Part shown: positions 25,790 through 37,400 of the stretch, one piece after another
Layout: each line of letters starts with the position of its first letter
Position numbering within the stretch: the stretch's first letter is position 1
NCBI GenBank assembly: GCA_013397845.1
Contig: VZTG01005544.1
Location: forward strand, 548,643 to 612,642
Origin: Melanocharis versteri
Lineage: Eukaryota > Chordata > Aves > Passeriformes > Melanocharitidae
Direction of reading: 5' to 3'
DNA: 64,000 nucleotides
Notes under the pieces: model-generated
What the model saw: the letters and a program-made list of their open reading frames with translations, nothing else
What the model was told of the DNA's origin: nothing
Databases searched by the model: none
Program-made: the position numbers and the translations under genes

Positions 25790-26687
25790 ATGAAAGGCAG
25801 CTGGTAGTTGCTCCAGGTGAGGAAAACTCGGATGAATGCTACATGGGGGCTCAAAAGCCCAGGAGCTGAAAAAAGCTTGAGAGCTTGAACGAAGCTCATA
25901 GAGCCATTACCTTTTCAGCAGGATGGAGAGTAGCAGCCAAGAACCACGGGAAAAGGTGAATCCCCGAACGCTGTGGAGACGTTGAAACAGGTTTTGCAGA
26001 AAAACGGCAGGAAAGTTGAATCCACAGATTTGAAAGACTGTGATTCAACTTTGAATAATGTTTTTGACCCTCGGACATGGGATGCTTTAGGGGATGCTTC
26101 ATGGAACCTCGTTAGGCGAGGCAGAGCTTTTGAGTTTGCAGCAAACTGCATGCACCTTGCGCATGGCACGCGTGTCACCCAAGAACTGGAAAGAGAAGGA
26201 CACTCACGGCACCGTGACGGCCACGCCCGCTCCTTCGGCGCACATTCCTTCGGTGCGTTTGGTGTCAGTTCTTGCCCCAGTTCCACCCACTGTGCCGCAC
26301 CTGTTGCTTCTGTGCTGCCGCTGCACAAGATGCAAGCCTTTGACCATGAGTTTCTCGGGGCTGAGGAAGGAAAGCCAAAGGGAGGCTCCTGGATCTCCGA
26401 TCCTTTTGCACAGGGAAGGGAGCCCAATATTTCCGCCCGCGGTCGGTGGGCAGCGGTGAGAAAACAAGCTGCTGCGGAAGGAGATGCAGACTTATTGCAC
26501 ACTTTCCCAGTTTTTTACCAGACCAACCAAATACCTAGATGGGAAAGCTTGCCTTGTGGTGTTGTAAAAGAGCTGTGCCGCTCAGCCATGGACAATGGCA
26601 TCAGCGCTCCATTCACTGTTAGCCTCTTGGAAACCGTGGTGAACTCGTATAACTTGGTACCGCATGACCTTAAGCAGATAGCACGGC

Positions 26688-27640
26688 TTATGCTGATGGG
26701 TGTACAATTCTGCGTCTGGATGTCAGAGTGGAGAGAGCTCTGCGATGTTCAAGCTCTGGACAATTTACAGCAACTCCTTGGACACCCTTTGCAGCCCATT
26801 GGTACCGATGCTCTAATGCGGGAGGGCCGGTACGCGCTGACCGCGATGCAGGCTCAGCTGCCTGCGGAAGCCCTTGCGCAGTCAAAGGAGCTCGCTCTGC
26901 AGGCTTTTCAAAAAAGTACCAGACGATGGTCTCACTACAACCTCATTTGTTAACATAAGACAGGCATCTGATGAACCTTTTATTAAGTTTCTAGATAAGT
27001 TAAAAGCCATGCTAGATAAGCAGAGAGACAACGTCACCACGTGAGAAATATTACTGAGGCNATTATGCTGACGGGTGTACGATTCTGTCTGTGGATATCG
27101 GAGTGGAGAGAGCTCTGCACTGTTCAAGCTATGGACAATTTATAGCAACTCCTTGGACACCCTTTGCAGCCCATTGGTACCGATGCTCTAAGGCAGGAGG
27201 GCCGGTACGCGCTGACCGCGATGCAGGCTCAGCTGCCTGCAGAAGCCCTTGTGCAGTCAAAGGAGCTCGCTCTGCAGGCTTTTCAAAAAAGTACCAGACG
27301 ATGGTCTCACTACAACCTCATTTGTTAACATAAGACAGGCATCTGATNCGCGGATTATGCTGACGGGTGTACGATTCTGTCTGTGGATATCGGAGTGGAG
27401 AGAGCTCTGCACTGTTCAAGCTATGGACAATTTATAGCAACTCCTTGGACACCCTTTGCAGCCCATTGGTACCGAAGCTCTAAGGCAGGAGGGCCGGTAC
27501 GCGCTGACCGCGATGCAGGCTCAGCTGCCTGCGGAAGCCCTTGCGCAGTCAAAGGAGCTCGCTCTGCAGGCTTTTCAAAAAAGTACCAGACGATGGTCTC
27601 ACTACAACCTCATTTGTTAACATAAGACAGGCATCTGATG
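26688..27640 (+). repeat. Three tandem copies of a capsid segment separated by single N bases
   Basis: The segment beginning TTATGCTGA(T/C)GGGTGTAC occurs at about 26688, 27062 and 27354. The shared six-A run lies at 26910, 27285 and 27577, giving periods of 375 and 292. Copies 2 and 3 are nearly identical to each other and share substitutions that copy 1 lacks, including a TAG where copy 1 has CAG. Each junction carries one N, so contig ends of related proviral copies may have been joined here. Confidence 0.9.
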
Positions 27641-28064
27641 AACCTTTTATTAAGTTTCTAGATAAGTTAAAAGCCATGCTAGATAAGCAGAGAGACAACG
27701 TCACCACGTGAGAAATATTACTGAGGCAGTTAGCAGTGGAAAATGCAAACCCTGACTGTCAAAGGATTTTATGACCTCTGCAAGCCCCCACAGTAGTAGA
27801 AATGCTTAAGGCTTGCCAGGGAATCGGCACTGCAGGTTATAACATGACTTTGCTTTCGAAGGCTCTTGCTATGATGAGATCGTGTGTTTGCTTTTCGTGT
27901 GGGAAGCCAGGTCACATGAGACACGAATGCCCCCGGAACAGGAGACGTTCCGGGGACTCAGGTGTGTGCACATGTTGCTAGAAGGGACAGCACCATGTGA
28001 AACAGTGCAGGTCTAGATTTACAAAAGAAGGAGAGCTGCTTCTAGCTGCATCAACACATCCTCC

Positions 28065-28071
28065 AGGAAAC
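28065..28071 (+). promoter_or_regulatory. Possible -1 ribosomal frameshift site at the gag-dUTPase overlap
   Basis: AGGAAAC is read in the gag frame as A GGA AAC, one base away from the betaretroviral slippery heptamer G GGA AAC. A -1 slip here enters exactly the frame that carries the dUTPase, which is open from 28071. No downstream pseudoknot was examined. Confidence 0.5.
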
Positions 28072-28445
28072 CACCAGCGGAACACAGGAGGGAACAGTGC
28101 GTGGATAGCAAATCAAGCCCCGCTCCACCCATGCCCGCAAGCACCTGGCCAGCTGGGACAGCAGGTGGCACTGACATGGACCTGGCCTCCACCCTCACAG
28201 TAACTCTTCAAAAGAGTGGTGTGCACTTGTTTACCTTCACATGTCTGGGGACCGCTGGGCCGGGAGCGCAGTGGATTGGTGATTGGTCAAGCATCGACCA
28301 CAAAACAAGTTTTTTTTTGTTCTGCCCAGACTTACAGATGGGGATTTTACTGGGGAGATTCAAATAATGGTTTAGATCTCTATACCCCTGTGTCAAATTT
28401 CTGAAGGGTCATGAATTGCTCAACTTGTTTATTTCCATGTTAACC
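28071..28445 (+). pseudogene. Retroviral dUTPase remnant (5' part of pro)
   Basis: dUTPase hydrolyses dUTP to keep uracil out of viral DNA; betaretroviruses encode it at the start of pro. Three motif blocks are visible in three successive frames. AGTAGGTDMDLASTLTVTL (28155-28215 region) is the substrate-pocket start, QASTTKQ (about 28290) is the later conserved block, and TGEIQIMV (about 28350) is followed by a TAG where a Trp codon is expected. A final IAQLV at about 28408 marks the C-terminal part. Two frameshifts and two or more stops break it. The protease that should follow is absent. Confidence 0.8.
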
Positions 28446-28450
28446 CCCCT

Positions 28451-28715
28451 GGTAGTTTTCCATGAGTTAGAAGTAACACTGGCTTAAGCTGCAACATTTG
28501 CACCAGCTTGTGCAAGAGCAGCTGCAAACTGGCCATATCGTTCCCACAACTAGCTCATGGAATTCTCCTTTTTTTGTTATTCAGATTGCTGCAAAATCAA
28601 TAATGTTATTGAGCCTATGAGAGGGCTAGGGCTACAGCAATGTTGAAATGTATTTTACCTCTCCGCAGCTGAATAAATGAAAACAATGGTAATGCATCTC
28701 CAGGATTTTCATTTC
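28451..28715 (+). pseudogene. pol: pol remnant: 5' part of reverse transcriptase
   Basis: The frame starting near 28490 reads a recognisable N-terminal reverse transcriptase stretch: LHQLVQEQLQTGHIVP, then SSWNSPFFVI (about 28550-28583). A shifted frame continues with INNVIEPM (28597-28620). A third piece at about 28690-28714 reads VMHLQDFHF, matching the first catalytic motif with its Asp retained. At least two small deletions or frameshifts separate these. After about 28715 no retroviral sequence can be followed. No single frame here has a start and a useful length, so ordinary ORF calling would miss it. Confidence 0.75.
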
Positions 28716-31382
28716 TGTTAATCCTGGGTAGCAATGACATAATTTAATCTAAGCTATAAAATATTGACATTTTTCTATATGTCTTTATATATACATGTAT
28801 ATACATAAATGAGCACAGGCCTATGTAGATGTAGATATATACTTGTGATTTTAGTACAGATACATTACTTTTCATTTTTATATTACAGAATACTAAAGAA
28901 GAAGACAAGAGTGAGTCCTGCTGTTTCACACCTGTAGAAATACAAGAAGGTGGGAAACAAATTACACAGCCAGTCATTTCTTTAATTGGGAAAAAAAACT
29001 CAAAATCTTTTTTCTTAATTGCAGACTCCTTCTATCCACTTGGAACCACTGCTTCTCATAATTCAATCCCAGCTATTGAGTGTAATAGAAAAGCATGATA
29101 AAACTTGTCTCCAGTGTTCACTTCACTGTCTGGGTTGAAAAAAACCAAACCAAACCAAACCAAACGAAAAAAAGAACAAAACTAAACCACTTCGCACTGT
29201 AAAACAAAGGCTAATATTAGCAAAAAACTAGAATACTGGTTGTAGATCTCACATGCATTTGTATCAGGGCTGCTCTTCTCTTCCTTACTCCCTTATAATT
29301 AACCGTCATTTCTGCACTTCCTCATCTTCTTTGTATTGATCTTTCATCATAAAATGGGTGCAAACAGCAAGAGGAAGGCTTAATAACAAACATTAAAATG
29401 AATAAATAATTGCAGCCACAAATCTTCCTCAACGAACTGATTATTTGTTCAGCGACAATATTACAAGAAATTGGCTTTACATAATTTAAAAGGACACTAG
29501 CAAGTAGGGATTCTTTTTAATAGCATTTTTCCTCTCTACACTCTCTGAAAGTGTATGTTGGGGGCTGTTGGTGCTTTCTTTAAAAGAGTAGAAGGGCTTA
29601 ACTTCCCAACCACTCTTCCAGCATCTTCATTTTATTCAGTAAATTTCTGAGGAGGTAGGAATGGCTTATTGGTGATCAGGAGTGAATTACCTCTCTCAGA
29701 GATCTATGAGAGCATTGACCCAGAATGTTTGTGTGCCTGATTTTCCTGTCTTGAGCTTGGCTATCTTACAGGTCTGAAGGTCGAGAGCTCTAAGTAGATC
29801 ACTGAAGATAGACAAAATTAAAAGACTGAAGAAGAGGTCAGGTGAAGAGACCTTGGGTGAGGAGAAATCTTCCCATGTGGAATGAGATGGATCCATTCAT
29901 CCCTTCTCTCTGATGAGCAGTGATGCTATGACCTCGTCACGGCCACATGACAGGATAGGAGAAAGAGCAGTTTTTGGACTCCTACAATCTGCAAAGTCAA
30001 GAACTCTTGCCTCCTCTCCCGCAGGACAGAGCTCAAGCCTGTGCTTTGACCCTTGCATAAGACACACCCTTAATAGGATAGTTGAGGCTTTTGAGTGAGT
30101 GGCTCAGTGCTACCAAGAACAGTTCAATAATACATAGCTGGATTAAAGTGCTGATGAACATGAGGGAATGTCTGCCCACAGTGAGGAAATTCTGTGCCAT
30201 GGTGTTATGACAGGTCTCCAGTACAAGCTTGATACATTATGCCTAATTCAGAAATTCACCTTAATGCAATCACCCTTATCACAGAGATGACAAGTATCAG
30301 CATCATCAGAGTATCAAAGTTTGCTACTGCACATAGTCTCTGACCTCAGTGCGCACCACTAGCCATTTCAGAGCTGTCACGGGTCTGCCTGATAAAAACA
30401 CCTATCTGTGACACGTCCCAGACACTTGAAATGAGAGGACTTTGAAGGTGAGAGGTCAAGTGTACTTTATTCACTAACGTACTTCTCATTCAAAAAGCTC
30501 CATAACAAGGTGTCCACACATTGAGCAAGTAATGACCTGAAAACAGCACGATTTACAAGATGATATGCTGGAAGAAAGTTTTCTAACACCTCCCAGAAGT
30601 GCACTTTCCAGAAACCCACTGTACATAAACATAAAGGTCTGCAATCTGTCAGTTAATATTAATGTGGTCATTTGCTGGTAAGTTGTAATAACATGATGCA
30701 CATGGGACTTGCTACACTGACCTTTTGGGTGGAAGTGATTCATTAAATGGTCACTCATTTAGACAGCAGTAACTATTTGCACAGCTATTAACGTTTTAGA
30801 ACTTAACTAGGTATTTATTGCTTTCAAAAAGGATTTTTTTTTTCCAAGGTTAGCTGAAGACCAGATTTTTCATTATTTAATAAAGAAATGAATTTGAAAT
30901 ACAGAAACATTACAAAGGGGTGGGACATTTATATGAAATGTCTAACTTCAGATTAGTCTAAATGTCTGAGCTATTATCTATGTGCTTTTGAGCCCATGAC
31001 TACAAATCATTGCTTTCACTGTCAAAGGCTAACCCAAAATCTTCCTTTCTTTCTTTCCTGAGCTGTTTTTACTTCCTTTATTCCAACATTATTTAAAGAG
31101 GACGGAGAAAACATGGAAAGTGATGAGAGCTATTAAGTCACTAACAACATACACCCCGAAACCAAGATCCATCAACTTCAACAGATACCTGCTTCTGTCA
31201 CCAGGTTTACCTGACTTCTGCCAATTTGAGTTTAAAATGTGCAAAAACATAAAATAAAATATAGATACAGAAATTCCTATGCAAACTTGTTTTAGCAAAT
31301 TTCTAATGCAAGAAAAATATTTTTTCTTCATGCCCTTATAGTTGCCAGGTGTCTTTTCTTTCATTTTGCCTTTTAAAGTCCT

Positions 31383-31383
<1 letters not shown>
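28716..31383. other. Intergenic sequence, no gene seen
   Basis: Unique DNA with a short (CCAAA)n tract at 29147-29164 and AT alternation near 28780-28805. Open frames are below 95 codons and unconvincing. Confidence 0.55.
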
Positions 31384-31421
<38 letters not shown>

Positions 31422-31442
31422 CAAATTTTTTCATGCNNNNNN
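31384..31442. other. Poly(A) run and small assembly gap
   Basis: Thirty-five A at 31384-31418, then 18 bases, then six N at 31437-31442. The gap is likely a consequence of the homopolymer. Confidence 0.97.
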
Positions 31443-33954
31443 AGGCTCAGAACTTTTGCTAGCCCTCTGTGACACTTTTGAGACTGAAATATCTTTTTCA
31501 CACTCAGGTTTTTTTTTCCCTTTTTCCACTCCCTTGCCCTTCTGGCCATAGGTCAGTGCAAATGGGTTGTTATCCACACCTATTTTAAGTCCCTCGACCC
31601 TAAGCTCGTGGGATGGTCTTTATATTTTGTGAAAAATTTACAAATTTGAGTGAAATAGAGAAGATATTTTGTTCTTAGGGTATGTGGGAGAGCCACTGGT
31701 GACTGCAGCAAGATTTCAGTCTAGGCAGCAATCAAGTGGAGTTCTGTCCATGAATGTGGGGAAATAACAACTTCTTTAATTTAATTTTTTTTTTTCCACA
31801 TTTGTAGATTTTTGACCACAGGTCAGTCACAAAACAGTGTCCCTCTGAACCTTGCATGACACAAACTTCTACATATTTTTGTTTTTTGTTTTCTACATAT
31901 TTAAGTTTCGATGTAGCCAGGAATTTAATAAGACTGGGATGTGAAATAAGAACCTAGAGTCACAGCCTCACCATTCAATCAGCAGCAGTATCCTTCCAGA
32001 AGAGTGGCATCTTTTCAAATTTCCCAACGCAGCGCCTCCGGAGATGGTGTGATGAGGCATGCCGTACACGACCAGCCATCAAATATTAAGAGCGACCATA
32101 GGAGTGACAAGAGTGTTCAGCTGAACAGCTACAGTCAGTCTGGTTAGCAAGGGATCCTTCTCTGCTTCCCAATGAACTGTTAAAGGGCTGGTGTTTTTGC
32201 AAGCCTCTCCAGTGTCTCCTCTATTTGCAAAAGCACTTGCATTAAAGCAAATCTAGGAAAACACAACTCCACCGGGAAGTGGAGCAGCCATGCAAAATCA
32301 TTATCCTAACAGCCCTAAACACTCCAAACTAGACGATTGTTTCATAACATGTTGATCACAGCAAGTCTGAGTGGCATGTGCATGTGCGGGAGATAGATGG
32401 TACATTTGCTTATAAATGAAGTGGGGAAAACAGTCGGGGAAAATAAGCTGTTAGCTTGGCCCATGGGAGAGCAGAGTTCAAGTCCTGATTTAACCACACA
32501 AACATCCACAGACTAATGCGACACTTTACTCGCTCATGCCTCACTTTGCTTTTGCAAAATGACTGTGATAGTCACCTTTCCATATTGTTATTAAAAGAAA
32601 ACAAGCCCTTTCTCTAGCTTTCGCTCGCCATAAGACACTTAGTGATGCACAAACATATAGATTCACACTTACACGTGAAAACAGCTTAAAATGACTAAGC
32701 CCCAGTTGTAAAATAAATATACAAAGAGATTCAAAACTGTGATAACAGACAGCCCAAAAGTTAGACATATGCCATCATAAAAGAAAATAATAATTAGGAG
32801 TGAAAAGAAATAAAATGCAGTTCTTGCATAAGACAAAGTTTACTGCATGAATTCTTCAGTGATTTCACAGCTCTTGCTTTGCCTTCCTTTATTTTTTAAG
32901 CATTTAGCAACATTATTTCATGAGAACTTTACAGTATGTTCAATACTAATGGCATAATTAGTGGTGGAAAATACTTAGTTGTCACCTTGTATTTATTTAT
33001 GTTCCTGGGATCATGTAAAGTTCTGCTACATTAAAATTTAATTTGAAAGAAAAAGAATTTTATTCATTTTTCAGTGTAATGACCATTTCTGCTTGGCTTA
33101 TATGAATGCTAAAATATTGTTTGAACACATTTTTCCATTTGTTTTCCAAGCATTTATGTAAACTCCTAAAGAAAACAGTGCAATGCTTTGTTGGCTGACT
33201 ATTAGACAAAAGAATTGTAGACACATATTTTATTCTCAGCATCTTGTCAGGAAATGTTCGCAGTCCCATCCATTATTTAGCACTTAATTTGTTAATCAAT
33301 TGATTGATTGATTTGGGGATATTTTACACTGGGATTAACATGCACACACACAAAAATCTTGTCTCTATGGTAAATTCAGGAAAATTGTATCAGAATGTAA
33401 AATGTTCTGATGTTTACAGATGTAGATTGAATCTGTCATGGGTTGGCAACTACTGAAAATAATTCATGGCTTTGAACATAAATATTTTGGATCAAACCTC
33501 AAAGCTTATTTGATTTGGTGTGATTATTCCTTCCATGTTCAAAAGAACGTGAAGCCGTTCTATGGGTAGAAAACCATGTTTAATGCATCATTTCTTCTGA
33601 AGAAATTATTTCCCAGTCTAGAAACAAGAGAAAGCTACTGTCAATCTCAGAAGCCCAATGTTCTTCAATGCCATGTTGTTAAAGGACTTCAGATTTTTTC
33701 ACCATCTTTCCCCGCACAACACAGGGATAATGTTCTAGGAAGTCCTTTAATTGATAATTACCAGAATCTGTACATGTATATTCCTTTTATGGTGGTCATT
33801 GCAGTCAGGGCTATAGTCTGAGGCTTACATTTCTTGGTAACAGCACTGCTTTAAGCAACTCCCTCTGTCCCTGCCTTTCCTGAGTTCTACAAGATGACCA
33901 TTTGCGAGACTGCACAGTTGCTCATGGTAACAGGGCAGGCTTATCTTTGTTTAG
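31443..33954. other. Intergenic sequence, no gene seen
   Basis: Unique AT-rich DNA. A 12-nt palindrome AATCAATTGATT lies at about 33294-33305. No gene or repeat was recognised. Confidence 0.55.
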
Positions 33955-34420
33955 ATGGAATATGGGTGCTGTTGTGATCTTTAACTGGTGGATACTATGG
34001 ACTCTCTGCGACCCAGAATTCAGAGACCCACAAGTTCCCAGCCCTGGCTCTTAATGATTTAAACTCACTACGCTTCCTCCTGTACTGCTGAGTCTCCTTC
34101 AAAAGTTAGCTTGGGTAATCTGTGAAAACTCAGTGGAGCTCCTGTGGCCCCTTTTGAGTCTCAGTCTGGATATATTCCCCCAATATATCCAACAGTGCAA
34201 TTTAAAGTCCGCAATTCCCGAGATGGGGGACCGTGCTATTTGCTCAATGCCTTACTGTGGTACTAATCCTTTAAACTTGTAGCATTTTGACAATTATGCC
34301 ACCAGGGCTCTTGGGGGGTATCCAAAATAAAATTACTTTTAACTTAGGTTTGGCTTGAGCAAACTGCATCAACACAGAGCAGAATAACTATGTTTATCTG
34401 ACCAAAAAGCCTTTGTGCAG
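33955..34420. repeat. Possible unclassified LTR-like repeat
   Basis: This stretch is richer in GC than its flanks and contains phrases I associate with avian endogenous retroelements, such as TTTTGAGTCTCAGTCTGG, directly followed by a perfect 9-bp hairpin (34168-34190), and TAATCCTTTAAACTTG at about 34263. No TG/CA ends, primer site or coding remnant could be fixed. Recognition is from memory and weak. Confidence 0.3.
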
Positions 34421-37400
34421 CTTTCGAACTTACACAACAACAAATACGAAGAAGAATGTTAAATGGGACAATTGCATACCTCCGTATCTTACCCGTATGT
34501 TTTCTTTATTTATTGCTTTTGATAATATTGCAGTTTTGTGTTCCATGTTCTCCTTTGTGTTGAGTGTGTGATTGTGCACAAAGGCAAGGACTCTCTTTTT
34601 GGTGAATAGAGAAAGAGAAAGAAGGACCCATTGTAAAACTGGGATGAAATCCAGCCATGATAGGCCAAATGTAATTGTAGGTTTCCAACTGCCTTTCACT
34701 GTGTTCTGCACATGAGCATCCAAGAATGGAGCTGAGTCTCTCATATTTGGATTTTTTAGTGTAGCAGGTTGTATGTTGAGAATACTGGGACATGGACCAA
34801 TGTGGGAGACAATCCAGAGCCTAAGAAAACTGCCACTGTGCTAACTGAACTGCCTGAATTAAATCTCAAACACCTCAGCACTAGATGCTCAAGTGATTCC
34901 CACTTCCATCTGAATGTGTTCCACATTTACCATGAGGTTTACCTTTTGGTTTTGGAAACCCTTTTTCCCCTGTTGATTTGACTGTGGTAAAACAACTCAC
35001 ATACACAAAAACATATGCGAGCGAAAGGAAAAGAAACAGGCAGGAGAAGGAGGGGGAGGTGATGGGGACCAACAACTTGTTTATCAGATTCAAGTTGAAC
35101 CATCTGTTGTTAATGATTAGATCTTCAGCTTCCAATTTTCATTTGAATGTTATTGCTCATTTCTAGCTGGGTACCAAAACGTCACTTACCAATGCACGCA
35201 GGATTCTAAATAAGAGACTATTTAGATTGGAAATCTGTTGGAGGAGGAAATTATGTTCCCTATTATACAGCAAAATACGTTTTCTAACACTGACACTTTC
35301 TGATATTGTGTTGTTGACTTTTTAGGGAAGGAGACTCAAGGTCTGGGGCTGAAAAATGAATTCACTGGTGGTGCAAATTACATTTGGACTAGAGGGGGTT
35401 TGGTGAATGTCAAGGGTCCAGGTTCTGACCTCAGGCAAAATGGTGTAAAACAAGAAAAAAACCTAAAGTCATCAAGTATTTATTCCAGATCTACAGCAAA
35501 GGAAAGGGACTCAGCATCTACCACTGGAAGTTTAAGATGGTGCTTTCTGCACCACACGGCTAGAAGATATATTTTAAAACAGAAGTTACACAGCTTGCAC
35601 TTTTCTGCTTGTTTTCTCTATTTTCATCCTTTCTACTTGTGTACACAATGCAACACAATAGCAACTTTCAGGCTAGAACCTGTCTGGATACCTAAATCTC
35701 CATTAATAAACCTGTGAATAGCTATCTACAGATACTTCATAGGCAGTAAAACTAATAATTATCTCTTTTTTATATTTAAAAAAAGTCAAATGTCCCTGTA
35801 CTTTTATCATCCATTCCTAGAAAAACTGACTATTTTTCTCTTGCCATAGTCTTTATATTACTAACATTTCTGAAAAAAATAGCGCTATGCTATTAATTCT
35901 ATTTAAAAAGAAAAAAAAATCATAAAACAGTGGTTTTTGACATAATTTCTATTTGTAGCCCCTCTATCTTTGATCGTCTATGAGCAATTAAAAGATGCCC
36001 TATGACATTGCTTCAAAGATTTAAAATAAAAATGTAAAACATGAATACACATGTACACAAAAGCAGACAAAAAACAAAAGGAAAAACCAACCCCAAATCA
36101 ATGAAATAAAGAACAGTACAAAGTCTAGCCTCATTGTGAATCGATTGTATATAAAAATCATTGTGACAGCCTAGCACAAGATGATCTATGTTTTTTGGCT
36201 TAGTTTCTTTCCTTTTTCCTTTGTCTTTTTTACCCAAAAAAGAGGTTAGGTGGTCCTTTTGACTTAAAATTTTTCTTTACCAAGCAATAAAATGACTTAT
36301 CGAATGACACCTATAGCAGAAAATCCAAAAATATTATTTGGGCATTGAAAAATCCTGCAACAATATGAGGCACTTCCTCATCTTTTTAAGTTAAAAACAA
36401 GAAAAATCTAGAAGTAGCCTTCTCCAAAGCACCCAAGTGACTTCTGTATACACACATAAATCACAGAGGTACTTTGGAGCTTAGATCCCACTGGGATCCT
36501 AAATGCTTATATGATTTATGAAAATAGGACGCATATGGCTGTGTTACTTAGGTAATTCAGAAAAAAATTGCTCCTAAAGGGAGAGCTGATCCGGCTGGTT
36601 TTTGCAGTTACTTTGTTTGTCTTGCAATCATATTTTACTTATGGAATCTTTGTGCTCTTATGCTTGCAGGCTGTGACAGAACATTAATTTGCTATTTTTC
36701 ACAGCTTGCATGCAGCCTATAGAATTTTTTCTATTGATTGCAGGTAATTAAATTGTATTTGTTTGTTTTCGCCACTAATGTGGTTTCTATGGGAGTCTGA
36801 CCTGTCATCTCTATGGTAAATATAATAGTTTTTTACCTATGTTGGACTTCAGTTCTAACATCAAAGAAATAGGACAGAGAGCACTTAAACAAGTTGGTGG
36901 TTTGCACTAAAAAAGGTTAAATACTTGCATTACTGTGTTGGAAAGCTTTATAATTTACATTCTATTTCTTTTATCATGCCCTGAATAAAAAAATAGATGC
37001 TCTCATTTATTGTAGACTCAAATGTGCTTCCTGTGTCTTGCATGTGGCAAGGACGCATTACTGCAAACTGAATTAAGTGCTGGGTGTAAGATGAAAGAAT
37101 GCTATGCAAAACCGAGAAATGCAAATCCTTATGGTTTCTGTGCAACAGAAGTAACATAAACATTAGAATTGTTACTGATATCCAGCTACGTGGTAAACCA
37201 ATGAAGAGGATGTTTGCACTCCTTCAAAACAATGAAACAGGTCTACAAATGTCACCTATGATATTATATGTTAAACACTGCGTAGCCAGAAGAGTATATA
37301 AATACATTACTTGAAAATATACATCTTGGACCAAAAATGTTATTTATATTGGTAAAAGCCTGTTTCGAGTCCTCTTTAATGTGTGAACAGAGTAATTAAT

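Larger units (their letters stand above)
25843..28203 (+). pseudogene. gag: gag remnant (matrix, capsid, nucleocapsid)
   Basis: Gag forms the retroviral particle. An ATG at 25843 opens a Met-Gly start, as in myristoylated matrix proteins, but a stop follows after 8 codons. The longest open piece, 25973-26953, keeps a matrix-like stretch (FDPRTWDALGDASW) and the capsid N-terminal domain (FPVFYQT, then SEWRELCD). A six-A run at 26910-26915 shifts the frame before the major homology region (IRQASDEPF). Two CCHC zinc knuckles follow: 27889-27930 (CFSCGKPGHMRHEC) and 27967-28008, the second with an in-frame TAG at 27979. The gag frame then runs to a stop at 28203. The capsid segment is triplicated at single-N joins (27061, 27348). 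Confidence 0.92.
25413..28715 (+). mobile_element. Betaretrovirus-like (ERVK-type) endogenous provirus, 3'-truncated and internally deleted
   Basis: Order of parts: LTR (25413-25769), primer binding site (25772-25789), leader with splice donor (GT at 25817), gag with matrix remnant, capsid and two zinc knuckles (25843-28203), dUTPase in the -1 frame (28071-28445), and the start of reverse transcriptase (about 28451-28715). A dUTPase in the pro position and a Lys-type primer site are typical of betaretroviruses. The protease region, most of pol, env and the 3' LTR are missing. Multiple stops and frameshifts make it non-functional. The higher CpG and GC content stands out from the flanks. No target-site duplication can be seen because the 3' end is lost. 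Confidence 0.92.
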
